Part shown: one piece after another, positions 1 to 10,239 of the stretch
Numbering within the stretch: the first letter of the stretch is position 1
Layout of the letters: each line of letters opens with the position of its first letter
Assembly (NCBI RefSeq): GCF_027579695.1
Contig: NC_083587.1
Location: 36,735,232-36,799,231, forward strand
DNA length: 64,000 nt
From: Neoarius graeffei
Lineage: Eukaryota; Chordata; Actinopteri; Siluriformes; Ariidae
Direction of reading: 5' to 3'
Notes under the pieces: generated by a model
Database searches by the model: none
What the model saw: the letters and a program-made list of their open reading frames with translations, nothing else
What the model was told of the DNA's origin: nothing
Position numbers and translations under genes: made by a program

Positions 1-1
1 C

Positions 2-142
2 TCTCTGTATAAGGAAACCACTCATCTCTTCGCAGACTTCAGCCGGCTGGGACCAAATGATGCGAGAGTGGATGTGACCGAGGCCATGGCTTATGGTGTT
101 AAATGCCTCAGGCCTGAGTACATTGCTGATTACCTCATGCAG
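2..142 (+). CDS. Partial internal coding exon of an unidentified nuclear protein gene
   Basis: Open from the window edge for 47 codons to a clean donor (CAG/gtcaga) in phase 0. The protein contains [18 protein letters not shown] and ends [12 protein letters not shown]. The pattern of a short strand followed by a helix with P-E-Y/W near its start resembles the last part of a BRCT domain (compare KPEYFTEFL in nibrin), so a DNA-damage or replication scaffold such as a TOPBP1-like protein is possible; that is inference. It splices in phase to the exon at 4310. Earlier exons lie outside the window. Codon choice and splice signals look like a live host gene. Confidence 0.7.
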
Positions 143-288
143 GTCAGAAATGCAGTTTCCGTGCTATTTATACCTTATGCCTTATTGTACTATATTTCAT
201 ATTTCTCCGCCGGTAAGTTTTCATCCGATTCTCGTTTGCAAACGTGTTCAAGAAGCGTTTCAATTTTCCATGTTTCTCTGGTGGTACT

Positions 289-1801
289 CAGGGCCGTAAC
301 TACCATTGAGGACACCGAGGTCATGTCCTCGGCATTTTTTTCCCACGGTATTTTTTTTTCACTCAGAAATATGAAATTAATATATGATGAAAATCGTTCT
401 GACTTTGATCGGTGGAAAATTCTAAATTCAGCTTGCATCCCCCTGTTCTCATTTGTTTGTCTAAAAATAAAGTCCACATAATCATTTTTAAACGAAGCTG
501 AAATATCCGACATTGGAAACATTTCATATTAGGCAGCCTCGCGATAGTCAGCTAAGCACCGCGGGATATACAAGAGCTGAGAAGTGTTCTCATCAAGGTC
601 CGACTCCGCAGCCAGTCAGTTTGTCAATTAGTCGTGGAATCTGAAAATTGACATAAGATGAAGAAGTCTACTACACTAAAACAAACCAAACTCAGCTTTG
701 GAAAGTCAACAAGTGAGAGAAAAAGAAAGAAGGAAGAAGGCGAGTTAATTTTGCCAGTCACTGACAGTTATGTGCCGGAATGCTTATGATCATTAACAGT
801 GCAATTTTAATTAGCATTTCAAGCAACAACAGTCAAAGCCACTTATAGATAGGATTTTCGTTTTCCAGGCGGCACAAACTCTTTTATTCTCTCTCTCGAT
901 GTGATTTGGTGCGTTTCAGATCAGAAAAGGCTGGACAGTCGTGACCTGTTGTTTATGAAGTTATTGGGTAGCTACTGACGAGACTTGAGCTATTTTGCTA
1001 ACTTACCAGACTATAGGCTAACGTGAACACAAGACACTATTGTTTTGATCATTGGTTGTATTTTCGAACGGAAATGAAAACGGGTAGCAAACTTATGTTC
1101 ACATTTTATTTACAACATGATGTACCACCTCTGACTGCTTTCTGTCAATCATGAACAGCCCAGCCGCGTTCACAGCTCCTCCTCCGATCACCAATAATAA
1201 TAATAGTAGTAATAATGATGATAATAATAGTAATAATAATAATAACAATGTTTTAAAATCAAATAGAGGACACTGGAGAGGGTGAGGATCAGCGAGAGGA
1301 AGAGAAGGGAAGAACTGAGCCAGTAGAGGAAGAGATAACAGAATCAGGAGATAAAGATAGGGAAATAACAGGTGAAGATCAAGAAACTCCAAGTACAAGT
1401 TTGTCCATCCATGATCTGGCAAGCTATAAAAACAAAAGTTCCTACACAGATGAGGAGAAAAAGAACATTCTTCAGGGTAGATGGAGTAGGGACCAGTATA
1501 AATACCCCCAGCGTCAATTTGGGAAAAGGCTTCTGAGATGTAGTGCTGAGTGGGAAAAAATACACCGCTGGCTACGGTACTCTCCACCTGAGGATGCTGC
1601 ATATTGTTGTGATCGTGCAGTTTTTAAATTGTTAAAATAAACATGTTCACCTACATGTTCAGCTCCTTGTTGGGCTTGTGATTTTGATTCGTTTCCAAAA
1701 TGTATGAAAAGTCACCATATTAGGACGTTTTTTTTTTTTTTGGCAAATAAGATGTCGCATTGTTTGACCTCGGTATTTGAAAAATCCTGGTTACGGCCCT
1801 G
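289..1801 (+). mobile_element. hAT transposon, internally deleted, with TTF-type finger remnant
   Basis: The ends CAGGGCCGTAAC and GTTACGGCCCTG are inverted repeats, and the 8-bp duplication gtggtact flanks both sides (281-288 and 1802-1809), which is diagnostic of hAT. A first coding piece begins at the ATG at 658 (MKKSTTLKQTKLSFGKS...), a start typical of ZMYM-like hAT transposases. A second piece (1401-1640) reads YPQRQFGKRLLRCSAEWEKI and then WLRYSPPEDAAYC, which is the TTF-type N-terminal domain; it ends in a stop straight after. The catalytic DDE and dimerisation regions are gone, so the copy is non-autonomous. Confidence 0.85.
1193..1250. repeat. (AAT)n-like microsatellite inside the hAT element
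   Basis: Imperfect run of aat, agt and gat triplets within the internal part of the hAT copy at 289-1801. Confidence 0.75.
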
Positions 1802-1810
1802 GTGGTACTT

Positions 1811-2069
1811 GGTGTTTAGTTGCAGTTATTTTTGCACAAGGTGGTCACACCAGATACTGAAAGCAAAGGTTCAGATACTTTTGCCACTCACTCACCAATG
1901 TAATATTGGATCATTTTCCTCAATAAATAAATGACAAAGTATCATAATTTTGTCTCATTAATTGGGTTCTACCTTTTGGATTTGTTTGAATATTGGCTGA
2001 TGTTTTAAATCATATTTATGCAGCCGTGCAGAAAATTTGAAAGGGTTCAAAAACTTTCAAGCACCACTG
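1811..2069 (+). mobile_element. Tc1-like transposon fragment (transposase C-terminus plus end)
   Basis: The first part reads LVAVIFAQGGHTRY and a stop, the last residues of the same Tc1-like transposase seen complete at 28102-28710 (there LVAVIVAQGAHTRY). It is followed by that family's terminal sequence, ending gcaccactg before TA. The upstream part of the element is missing; the hAT copy at 289-1801 landed at or next to its truncated edge. Confidence 0.75.
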
Positions 2070-2099
2070 TAATAGAAATGCACCCATAATGTTCATAAC

Positions 2100-2345
2100 A
2101 GCGTCTATTTCCACTTGCTAAGATGTAATCACCTCACCCAATTGTGTTGAAAATGTTATGTTTTCTCCTCCGTTTGTTTGTTTGTCTTTTCCCAACGTAT
2201 CTCAAAAAGTAGTGAACGGATTTTGATGGAATTTTGAGGAAAGGTGAGCCATGGGCCAGGGAACAATTGATTAGATTTTGCTGCAAATCTGGATATGTGA
2301 CTTGGCGGAGGTACCGGTATGCACTCTACCGAGTGTCCTTCTAGT
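2100..2345. repeat. Unclassified interspersed repeat
   Basis: A block with tctcaaaaagtagtgaacgg and the end-like words ggcggaggta and gagtgtccttctagtt, of a kind that recurs in fish genomes. No reading frame or clear inverted ends. I recognise the style but cannot name the family. From 2345 to 2616 I see only AT-rich DNA. Confidence 0.35.
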
Positions 2346-3032
2346 TTTGCTGCGTAGTCACACTGGTGACCTTATCACAGACACCCCCCCCCAAGGTTAC
2401 ACTTAATTGTTATGTCTATAGAATATCCTAATCTTTGCCTGTGTTGTTGCTTAGCAACCAGTTAAAAATTGTTTATTGCAAATATTATTAATGTTAAATA
2501 AAATTATATCACGAACACTGGATTTTACAGTATTTTTGTCACTGTTTTAAAGCAATAGGCCATTTGACAGCATGGTACAGGTGGTTTTTTTTGTTTGTTT
2601 GTTTTTAAATCATAGGCGTCAGAGTAGGGCTATGCGATATGGGAAAAAATGAATATCCTGATACATTTCACGATATACGATATATATCTCGATATATTTA
2701 AATCTCCTCTAAAGGACCCCATGAAATCTAACTTTTACTCTTTACTGTTTTCACTACAATCCCTGCAGATTAAATAACATTCTTGGTTAACTTTACAGGT
2801 GGCTTTCAACAACACATTTTAAATTTTCATGTTGGTGATTAATCACAACTGAATTGAAATAAGACTATTTTTATTCAACAAAGATGTGGCACAAACTGCA
2901 AAAACAATCTTGAAAATTGCAACAAAGGGGCAACACAATACAGAGCTGCTCAGAGCTCAAACCAATAAAGTGCAAACTCAACACTGAGAGACATTTAGCC
3001 TAAATAAGAAAAGTGCTCTTTCATTAAATTAT

Positions 3033-3714
3033 TTAAAAAAAATAGATCTCCAAGCTATTAACCTGACTACTGAGAACCACTGGAACATTCACAATAGAGA
3101 GAGAGATTGAGGGAGAGAAGAGAGAGATCTGCAAAACATCATTTTTCTCTTTGCACACTTTTGAACTGAATGTTTTCTGGCTCTGCCTCTCAGATGTGTA
3201 TAATTCCGGCATTGCCTTCTCTGTAAAATGTCTGCGACCAGGCAACTCATGTTTGGGATCGAGTGTGTTTAGTAATTTTTGGAAGCCTGGTTTTTCCACT
3301 ATACTAATTGGGATCATGTCTTCGGCAATGATGTTAGTGATTGCATCCGTTATAGCTCTCCATCTCTGACTCGTTTTCTCATATGGGGTGGCTTTGGAGA
3401 ATGAGGCCGCTATGGTCATTTGTTTAGCTTGTGGGGGGGTTTAGCTTGTGGGCAGGTAGTTCTGAGTTTAAGAGACTCTGCATACTGTACCGGGTGAGTT
3501 TCAGGTGATGGAACATATTTGTCGTGCTGCTGCCTTTCGTGATGACAGGTTTTTTTGCACACTTTACAAACTGGCATTTGCTGCTCCACGTCCTCTTCGC
3601 GATATCCAAAAAACGCCAGATGACTGACCCCTTACTAGTTCTTTTAGGAACCAATTCGTCCGCTTCCATTTTTAATTTGTCGCTGAAATGGCCAGAGCTT
3701 ACACGGTAGCCCAT
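3033..3714 (-). pseudogene. hAT transposase N-terminal remnant with BED zinc finger
   Basis: Two neighbouring frames on the minus strand. The first has SVIWRFLDIAKRTWSSKCQF, then CAKKPVITKGSSTTNMFHHL, matching the BED finger of ZBED-type hAT transposases. The second has ITDAITNIIAEDMIPISIVE and FQKLLNTLDPKHELPGRRHF, matching the conserved block after the finger. It stops about 60 residues later without the DDE core. A frame change and loss of the C-terminus make it a pseudogene. Confidence 0.8.
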
Positions 3715-3780
3715 GCAACACCAGCGATTGCACGAACTGAGTCAGCGCTGTAAACTGGAACTAGGAAATCTTCCCGCTGG

Positions 3781-3870
3781 CAGTGTTGCCAGATACTGCT
3801 GACGTTTTCCAGCCCAAAATATGTTCAAAACCCGCCAAAACGCACTTAAAACCGCCCAATCTGGCAACAC
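3781..3870 (+). mobile_element. Very short hAT-like MITE (family S), copy 1
   Basis: Begins CAGTGTTGCCAGATACTGCT and ends ATCTGGCAACAC, so the ends are inverted repeats. The same unit recurs at 21977-22089, 25827-25909 and 26344-26436. The target duplication is not clean here. Confidence 0.75.
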
Positions 3871-4309
3871 AACCGAAACTAGAAAATCTTCCCGGAAGTT
3901 CCTTTCAGCACCGAGATGTCGCCCAGGATTGGTTGGCGAGTGCGTGACGTTATTGTTTTCTTTACCCTTAGGCAGCCTCTCACGTTACTGCCTGAGGGAC
4001 AGGGAGAAAACCACCAGGAAATGTTTTAAACAAACGCAAGTTGGAAGATGACCATAAAATACTCGATAGTTACGATATAATAATTGTATGTATCGCGCAC
4101 AGAATTTTCGGCGATATATCGAGTATATTCGATATAATCGCACAGCCCTACGTCAGAGGTTTTTACTCTGCTTTACATTTTACCAAAGAGCACTTAAGCA
4201 CTCTTACCCATGCTAAAATAATTGTAATGCATTCCCTCTCATAGCTTATTGCTTTATTAAGGAACAGTGGAAAACTTTCATTGCTGCTTCTTCCTTTTCC
4301 TCCATTCAG

Positions 4310-4459
4310 GAACCCTCACCACCAATGGATGCGTATTATCTTCTCGGAGCAGCAGCGAATGGGCTTCCAGAGACCTCACACCAAGACCAGAACACGCACT
4401 CACATAAGCGCAAGGCCTCAGATGACACATTCGCTGGGAAAAAGAGCAGAGTGAGGTGA
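4310..4459 (+). CDS. Terminal coding exon of the gene at 2-142
   Basis: Starts at a strong acceptor (ttcctccattcag/GAA) and is read in phase 0 after the exon at 2-142. It encodes 49 residues beginning EPSPPMDAYYLLGAAANG and ending KRKASDDTFAGKKSRVR before TGA. The basic KRK...KKSR tail looks like a nuclear localisation signal, in keeping with a nuclear protein. A short tail following a BRCT-like fold is the most I can say; the gene is not identified. Confidence 0.7.
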   Translation, partial: EPSPPMDAYYLLGAAANGLPETSHQDQNTHSHKRKASDDTFAGKKSRVR

Positions 4460-4518
4460 AATGAGTTTTAGCTCCGAGATAAGTGTTAACCTAATTATAT
4501 ACTTTTTGTTTTAATGAA

Positions 4519-4524
4519 AATAAA
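4519..4524 (+). other. Polyadenylation signal AATAAA
   Basis: Canonical hexamer about 60 bp after the TGA at 4457-4459. Further AATAAA words near 5307 and 5389 could serve longer transcripts. Confidence 0.6.
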
Positions 4525-4776
4525 TGCACTTCTATTAAAAATAGTTTGTCCATGAATGACTCGGTACTACAGAGCATTTATTAATCCACCACTGAATGGC
4601 GTTTTATTCATCAGTGTTGGATAGAAACAAGCACAGATTCGAATGGATAGAACGGTATATTAATAAGTCTCCATCTGATTTATTAAACCAAGCTGTGATT
4701 TGAGTGTTGTCGATCGTTTAGCTGTACGAAAACAAGCGCACATATACTTCTCCCTGTTTATGTCCTACGCCTACTG

Positions 4777-5221
4777 CTAGTGCATCGCAAACAATTAGAA
4801 TATTGTGAAAAAGTTCACTGTTTTTTGTAATTTAATTCAAAAAGTTATACTTGCATATATTCTCTATTTATGACATATAAAGTGAAATGTTTCAAGCTTT
4901 TTTTTCTTTTTTTTTTAATTTTAATGATTATGGCTTACAGTTCATGAAAATCCAAAATCCAGGATCTTGAATTATTAGAATATTTCCGAAAAGCAATCAA
5001 AATAGAATTTACAATACAGAAATGAAATATTTTAACATTTTGAGATATGTGGTGTTTTTTGTGGTGTAGGCCATAATTATCAAAATTAAAACAGCAAAAG
5101 GCTTGTAACATTTCGGTTTATGTGTAATGAGTCTAGAATATATTAAATTTTCACTTTCTTAAATAACTGATGGAAAATTTTGAACTTTTTCAGAATATTC
5201 TAATTGTTTGAAATGCACTAG
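4777..5221. mobile_element. Tc1/mariner-type MITE
   Basis: The ends ctagtgcatcgcaaacaatt and aattgtttgaaatgcactag are long inverted repeats at a TA target. The family word attagaatattgtgaaaaag is common in fish Tc1-like elements. It is 445 bp and has no transposase. Confidence 0.75.
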
Positions 5222-5992
5222 TGTATCACGTATACTAATTTGTGCAGTTGTGACTGTGTATGAACAAAAACAAAGCATTCTGTGGACTACAGCTATCTCG
5301 GCTTCAATAAAGGAAAGTTGTGGGGATGGAAAATACTTTTTTCAGTAAAAATATTTTGTATTCAGGTGCTTGCGTCCGAGATTGCTGCAAATAAAGATGT
5401 TCTTTTCTGAACAGTTTCAACAGGACAGGTTGTGCAATCCTTTGTCTTTACAGAAATGAATGATCTCATGTCGCTGTAAAGAGACAGGTTCGGAAATGTA
5501 TTTAATTAAATACTACTTGACGCATCGAAGTTTGCTGTAATTATTGACGAGTATTGATTGGTCTTGACAATATTGACCTGCAAATCAAGTATTTTTCAGC
5601 TTGGTACACTGAAAATAACACTAACATAAATCAGACAAGCTAAAGATGCACCTGTCAGTGGACTTGGCATACACTCATTTTATGATCAGATTTGACTGTA
5701 TATTACTTTGTTGAATAAGGACCAGTGTACCTCTCTCTTACTAATTAATGTCCCTTATGCATTATCTTTAAAGCATTACGTGCTTGAATGAGGGATAACT
5801 ATATCACTTGGTGTACAAACTTAGATTAATGGTACCTTGATTTCCAAATAACCACAGCGAGAACAAGATGACCATGTCCAAAATATCAGCTGTTTTCTTT
5901 AAAGAAATCAACTACGATCAGTCAGACCAACTGTCCTCCCCAAATTAAAATCCAACATTGTAGACCTTATGATGGCTGTGACTTATCCAGAC
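5222..5992. other. Intergenic DNA, no gene seen
   Basis: AT-rich sequence with two AATAAA words near its start (about 5307 and 5389) that may belong to a long 3' UTR of the upstream gene. I see no convincing exon or repeat ends. Confidence 0.5.
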
Positions 5993-5994
5993 TA

Positions 5995-7568
5995 CAGTGT
6001 CTTGCAAATATATTCATCCTCCTTGGTGTTTGTCCTGTTTTGTTGCATTACAAGCTGGAATTTAAATGGATTTTTGGGAGGTTAGCACCATTTGATTTAC
6101 ACAACATGCCTACCACTTTAAAAGTGCAATATTTTATTTATTTATTTTTTAAATTGTGACACAAACAATACTTAAAATGAAAAAACAAAAATCTGGAGTG
6201 TGCATTGGTATTCACCCCCCAAAAGTCAGTCCTTTATAGAGCTACCTTTTGCTACAATTACAGCTGCAAGTCTCTTGGGGTATGCCTCATTAGCTTAGCA
6301 CATCTAGCCACTGGGATTTTTTTTGCCCATTCCTCAAGGCAAAACTGCTCCAACTCCTTCAAGTTAGATGGGTTGTGTTGGTGTACAGCAATCTTCAAAT
6401 TATGTCACAGATTCTCAATTGGATTGAGGTCTGGGCTTTGATTAGGCCATTCCAAGACATTTTAAATGCTTCCCTTTAAACTACTCCACTGCAGCTTTAG
6501 CAGCATGTTTAGGGTCATTATCCTGCTGGAATGTGAACCTTTGTCCCAGTCTCAAACTTCTGGCTGACTCAAACAGGTTTTCCTCCAGAATTGCCCTGTA
6601 TTTAGTGCCATCCATCTTTCCTTCAGTCCTGACCAGCTTTCCTGTCCCTGAAAATGGAAAAACATCCCCACAGCATGATGCTGCCACCACCATGCTTCAC
6701 TGTAGGAATGGTGTTCTCAGGGTGTTGGGTTTGCGCCACACATGGCATTTCCCATAATGGCCAAAAAGATCAATTTCAGTCTCATCTGACCAGAGAATCT
6801 TCTTCCATGTGTTTGGGGAGTCTGCCACATGCTGTTGGGCAAACTCCAAACGTGTTTTCTTAAGCAGTGGTTCTTTTCTAGCCAGTCTTCCATAAAGCCC
6901 CACTCTGTGGAGTGTACGGCTTAAAGTGGCCTTATGGACAGATACTCCCATCTCCACTGTAGATCTTTGCAGCGCCTTTGGTGTCTTTTGTTGCATCTCT
7001 GATTAATGCCCTCCTTGCCTGGTCTGAGAGTTTTGGTGGGCGGCCTTCTCTTGTCAGTTATGTAGTGGTGCCATATTCTTTCCATTTTGCTGTAATGGAT
7101 TTAATGGTGTTCTGTGGGATACTCAGAGTTTGGGATATTTTGTTATAACCCAACCCTGATCCGTACTTCTCCACAACTTTGACCTGTTTGGAGGCTCCTT
7201 GGTTTTCACATTGCTTGCCTAGTATTGTAGCAGAGTCAGGGTCCTTCCAGAACAGGTTGATTTATACAGACATCATGTGACTGATCAAGACACAGATTCC
7301 ATACAGGTGGATCTTAATCAACTAATTATGTGACTTATGAAGTGAATTGGTTGGACCAGCTCTTATTTAGGGGTATCATACGAAAGGGGGTGAATACTTG
7401 TGCATACTCCAGATTTTTGTTTTTTCATCTTAATTATTGTTTGTGTTAAAATAAAACCACAGTTTGCACCTTGAAAGTGGTAGGCATTTGTGTAAATCAA
7501 ATAGTGATAATCTCCCCAAAATCCACTTTAATTCTACCAAGGGAGATGAATACTTTTGCAAGACACTG
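5995..7568 (-). mobile_element. Tc1-like transposon, full-length but dead
   Basis: TA duplications at 5993-5994 and 7569-7570. The inverted ends are CAGTGTCTTGCAAATATATT and its counterpart ATACTTTTGCAAGACACTG. Its 1574 bp is normal for Tc1-like elements. The transposase runs on the minus strand in several frames. From about 7100 rightward the element belongs to the segment duplicated at 29583-31276. Confidence 0.9.
6210..7060 (-). pseudogene. Tc1-like transposase pseudogene (DD34E type)
   Basis: Open pieces at 6697-6996 and 6481-6693 carry [14 protein letters not shown] (first catalytic Asp) and RFTFQQDNDPKHAAK (second Asp). Just past them SPDLNPIENL gives the catalytic Glu, followed at once by a stop where a Trp is expected. 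The N-terminal helix-turn-helix part is broken into short frames. It cannot make a whole transposase. Confidence 0.85.
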
Positions 7569-8166
7569 TAGTGTAATACCAGGCTCTATGGTTTTATAAT
7601 ATTCCCGAAAGATGTAAAAATGCATTAATTAAAAGGAAACTGGCACATAAGGAATGCATTTCTGACAGAAGCAGTAAATAGAATACCTCTGCTTTCATCC
7701 AGGGCATATGATGGCTTTTTCTGGGAAAAGGAAAAAAATGCTCATAAATATATAAAAAAAAAACCAGCAAATCTAAATATGCTGTTTATTCTAAAAACCA
7801 TACCTAGGAACAATATTTGTCTTTATAATCATCATTTTCACTTTTAGTTCAGTTTAAAATATATCCAGCAGGCATCAGTGAGGTGTTAATAATGTATGCA
7901 TTAATGCAATTTTACTGACAAGTCCAATGAATTAATAAAATCTGCTCTAGCATTTCACTTTTAACATTTTAGAATTCCTTTCAAGTGAAATGCTGAACCT
8001 TAAGAGAGAGATGCGGCAGCGCTTTAGTCCTTTCGCCTGTCCAGCTCTTTCAGCTCTTCACCTGTTCCGTCTGCTTAAATACACTGTACATCATCTTCCA
8101 AAGCTTTAACTCTCATTCTAATGCCAGCGTGAACGCCATCGCGATCACCGTCTCATAGATCACTAC

Positions 8167-8268
8167 TTAGCCAAGTCTTAGCTCGAACTCATTCTGTACA
8201 ACTGCATCAAAGAGCTGCGCTGCATTCTGGGACTTTGAGTCCAGCGTCTCCGTGATGCTCTTCTCCAT
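8167..8268 (-). other. Short open frame downstream of the candidate secreted-protein exon
   Basis: Reads MEKSITETLDSKSQNAAQLF and ends VVQNEFELRLG before TAA, 33 residues. Its composition looks coding, and a possible acceptor (catacagttcag) lies just upstream on the minus strand. The phase link to the exon at 8631 is not resolved, so the join is a guess. Confidence 0.3.
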
Positions 8269-8430
8269 CGAACTTCATCTCCTGAACTGTATGACAGGAA
8301 TCATCACTGGAAAATGTAAGCCTATTTAAATTCTCTCATGGTGGAGTTTTACTTTCCTTTACTGCCCAGTTGTACCTGACGCCATGCTGTGTATGGCTCT
8401 GCAGATTTCCTCAGTGATGCTACACTTTGC

Positions 8431-8505
8431 TCCACATGGCTGACTTCTGGCTTCACGTAGTGTGAGTACAGTACCGTACGTGAAGCCAGAAGTCAGCCAT
8501 GTGGA
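8431..8505. repeat. Perfect 29-bp inverted repeat
   Basis: Arms 8431-8459 and 8477-8505 are exact reverse complements with a 17-nt loop. The arm contains ggctgacttctggcttcacg. The same hairpin is kept perfect in the duplicate at 30928-31002. Confidence 0.95.
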
Positions 8506-8630
8506 CACTCTTGAGTAAGAGTGTGGGGTGGTGTACAAAAAGAGCTGAAAAACACACCACACACACGTCCTAATATTTTACTCTCAAGCCTCACACCTGA
8601 AGCGTTGATGAATGATCCTGATGAAAACAC

Positions 8631-8759
8631 CTGTAACACAATACGAGTCCACACCTCCTCTGTCATCAGAGAGGAATCACTTCCTTCATTCTCTCTGGCA
8701 GGAAAGACCTGTCCTGACATGAGGTACAGAGAGCCGGCCAACGTCAGCAGCAATGCTGC
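8631..8759 (-). CDS. Candidate exon of an unidentified secreted-protein gene
   Basis: On the minus strand a good acceptor (attctttgcag) opens a 43-codon exon in phase 0 that closes at a donor (TTACAG/gtgttt), also phase 0. It reads AALLLTLAGSLYLMSGQVFP, a hydrophobic stretch typical of a signal peptide with a likely cleavage after it, then a polar ENEGSDSSLMTEE part and VWTRIVLQ. The initiator Met would come from an upstream exon at higher coordinates that I could not place. I do not recognise the family; a small secreted peptide or hormone precursor would fit. A near-identical copy at 31148-31276 ends where a LINE begins. Confidence 0.45.
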
Positions 8760-8769
8760 CTGCAAAGAA

Positions 8770-9005
8770 TACAAAATAGATTTTTAAAAGTGATTACAAG
8801 ACAAAAGCTTTGAAACTGTGTCACTGTAATAGTTTTATTTACTCTCCATTTTATGTTTTGATTTTCTCGGCAATAAAATAATCAAATACTAATTTTAATT
8901 TCAGGGAATGTGCTCCTCATATAAATATTAATTGTGGTTAATTATGAATTGTGTGATATTAAATAGGTAAATATTACAAATTTGCTCTTTTTCCTTACTA
9001 ACAAG
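8770..9005. other. AT-rich spacer, nothing seen
   Basis: No open frame, inverted ends or known repeat could be made out. Confidence 0.4.
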
Positions 9006-9558
9006 TAGCCTGGGAAATCCCATGCTGCTTTGCACAATCGTTCCGATCTGAAAAGACAGCATGGAAACTATGGTCTAAACTAAAGGCTCGCCTGAGTTAG
9101 GGAGCCAATCAGAGAGTGGGGAGGGGTGGAAAGACGGTGACGCGTACTACTCGACAAACGGAAGCTTGTAGTTTATTTGGGACTGTTTATGGATCACATT
9201 TAACATGGCGGCAAGCGATACGAACCAAACTTTCGATCAAGCTTTAGACACTGTTCTGAATAGTTTAGAGCCAAAGTTTGTTTAAAAAAAAAGAACAGCG
9301 TTTGGCGTTACAGTCTATTTTTGTTTTGCCTTCTCTTTCTCTTTCCTTCTTTTCTTCGCCTCTTCGTCGCTCTAACTACGTCACCGGGTACAACTGCCAT
9401 GATTGGCCATGGGCTACGTATACGCCAAATGATAGACATTCGCAACATCCAATAAACGGCCGTTGACAATCGTAAACCACACCTCCCCTACGAGAAATTC
9501 AATAGGCGGATTCCAGACCATATTTCACTTGTGATATGGTCTGGTGTTAACCAGACTA
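9006..9558 (+). mobile_element. Non-autonomous transposon of a RecQ-helicase-bearing family
   Basis: Begins TAGCCTGGGAAATCCC and ends CCAGACTA (TAGTCTGG when reversed), with the 9-bp duplication actaacaag on both sides (8997-9005 and 9559-9567). Inside is the start of a reading frame, MAASDTNQTFDQALDTVLNS, closely like the start of the RecQ-like frame in the element at 14455-22449 (AFDSALESVLEEL). The word tcgctctaactacgtca also occurs in both. The superfamily is not clear to me. Confidence 0.75.
9205..9285 (+). pseudogene. Truncated N-terminus of a RecQ-like transposon protein
   Basis: 26 codons from ATG to TAA, ending SLEPKFV. It aligns with the segment just before the helicase Walker A region in the copy at 21016-21264 but stops before the ATP-binding motif. 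Downstream only the element's far end remains. Confidence 0.6.
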
Positions 9559-9621
9559 ACTAACAAGCACTTTTAGATGATAAATACATAAAGAATAAAA
9601 GACTAAAAGTGTTAAAATATA

Positions 9622-10237
9622 CAGTATATTCTCAGAAAATAAAGTACATTATTGTACCTTTAGGAGTACACTGGCTTGTTACCGGGGCAGTACCCTCTAA
9701 GGTACTTATTTATACCCTTTATATACTGCTGGGGAACATCCATCCATCCATCCATCCATTATCTGTAGCTGCTTATCCTGTTCTACAGGGTCGCAGGCGA
9801 GCTGGAGCCTATCCCAGCTGACTACGGGCGAAAGGCGGGGTACACCCTGGACAAGTCGCCAGGTCATCACAGGGCTGACACATAGACACAGACAACCATT
9901 CACACTCCCATTCACACCTACGGTCAATTTAGAGTCACCAGTTAACCTAACCTGCATGTCTTTGGACTGTGGGGGAAACCGGAGCACCTGGAGGAAACCC
10001 ACGGGGAGAACATGCAAACTCCGCACAGAAAGGCCCTCGTTGGCTGCTGGGCTCGAACCCAGGATCATCTTGCTGTAAGGCGACAGTGCTAACCACTACA
10101 CCACCGTGCCGCCCGCTTGGGAGCATGTATGTACCTTTTTGGCCCTTAAAAGGGACACACTGTTACCTTAATGTCCAATAATGAGCTGTATGTGGTATAT
10201 TAGTGTACTGTAGATTGTACCCCTATTTCTGACAGTG
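9622..10237. mobile_element. MITE (family M) split by a SINE
   Basis: TA flanks. The ends read ttctcagaaaataaagtac and gtacccctatttctgacagtg. The same unit without the SINE is at 12402-12597, in the opposite orientation. The SINE sits at 9741-10114 with a short imperfect duplication (gggaacat and gggagcat). Confidence 0.8.
9741..10114 (-). mobile_element. DANA/Mermaid-like tRNA-derived SINE
   Basis: Full length in reverse orientation. The tRNA-like head (ggtggtgtagtggttagc and a B box like gggttcgagccc), the conserved centre (ccgggtgctccggtttcccc) and the (tggatgga)n tail are all present. Confidence 0.9.
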
Positions 10238-10239
10238 TA

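Larger units (their letters stand above)
2625..4150 (-). mobile_element. hAT transposon (ZBED type), internally deleted
   Basis: The ends TAGGGCTATGCGATAT and ATCGCACAGCCCTA are inverted, and the 8-bp duplication cgtcagag lies at 2617-2624 and 4151-4158. The minus strand carries the N-terminal part of a BED-finger transposase. Most of the catalytic core is absent. A 90-bp MITE (3781-3870) lies inside, flanked by a near-duplicate of about 20 bp (actaggaaatcttcccg). Confidence 0.85.
143..4309 (+). other. Intron loaded with transposons
   Basis: Bounded by gtcaga at the 5' end and a pyrimidine-rich ttcctccattcag acceptor at the 3' end. It holds two hAT relics (289-1801 and 2625-4150), a Tc1-like fragment (1811-2069), an unclassified repeat (about 2100-2345) and an (AAT)n-like tract (about 1193-1250). 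Little of its length is unique sequence. Confidence 0.65.
7100..8760. repeat. Duplicated segment, copy 1
   Basis: Nearly identical base for base to 29583-31276. It spans the right third of the Tc1-like element, about 1 kb of unique DNA (7571-8630) and a candidate host exon (8631-8759). Differences are a few substitutions and small indels. This copy continues into ordinary flanking DNA on both sides, so it is likely the source. Confidence 0.9.

Noticed and set aside
190-522. A 110-codon minus-strand frame at the first exon's end
   Set aside because: It crosses the hAT border and has no motif; it is a chance frame.
8521-8787. An 88-codon plus-strand frame over the candidate secreted-protein exon
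   Set aside because: It lacks splice logic, and the minus-strand reading has signal-like and phase-consistent features; the plus frame looks like its shadow.
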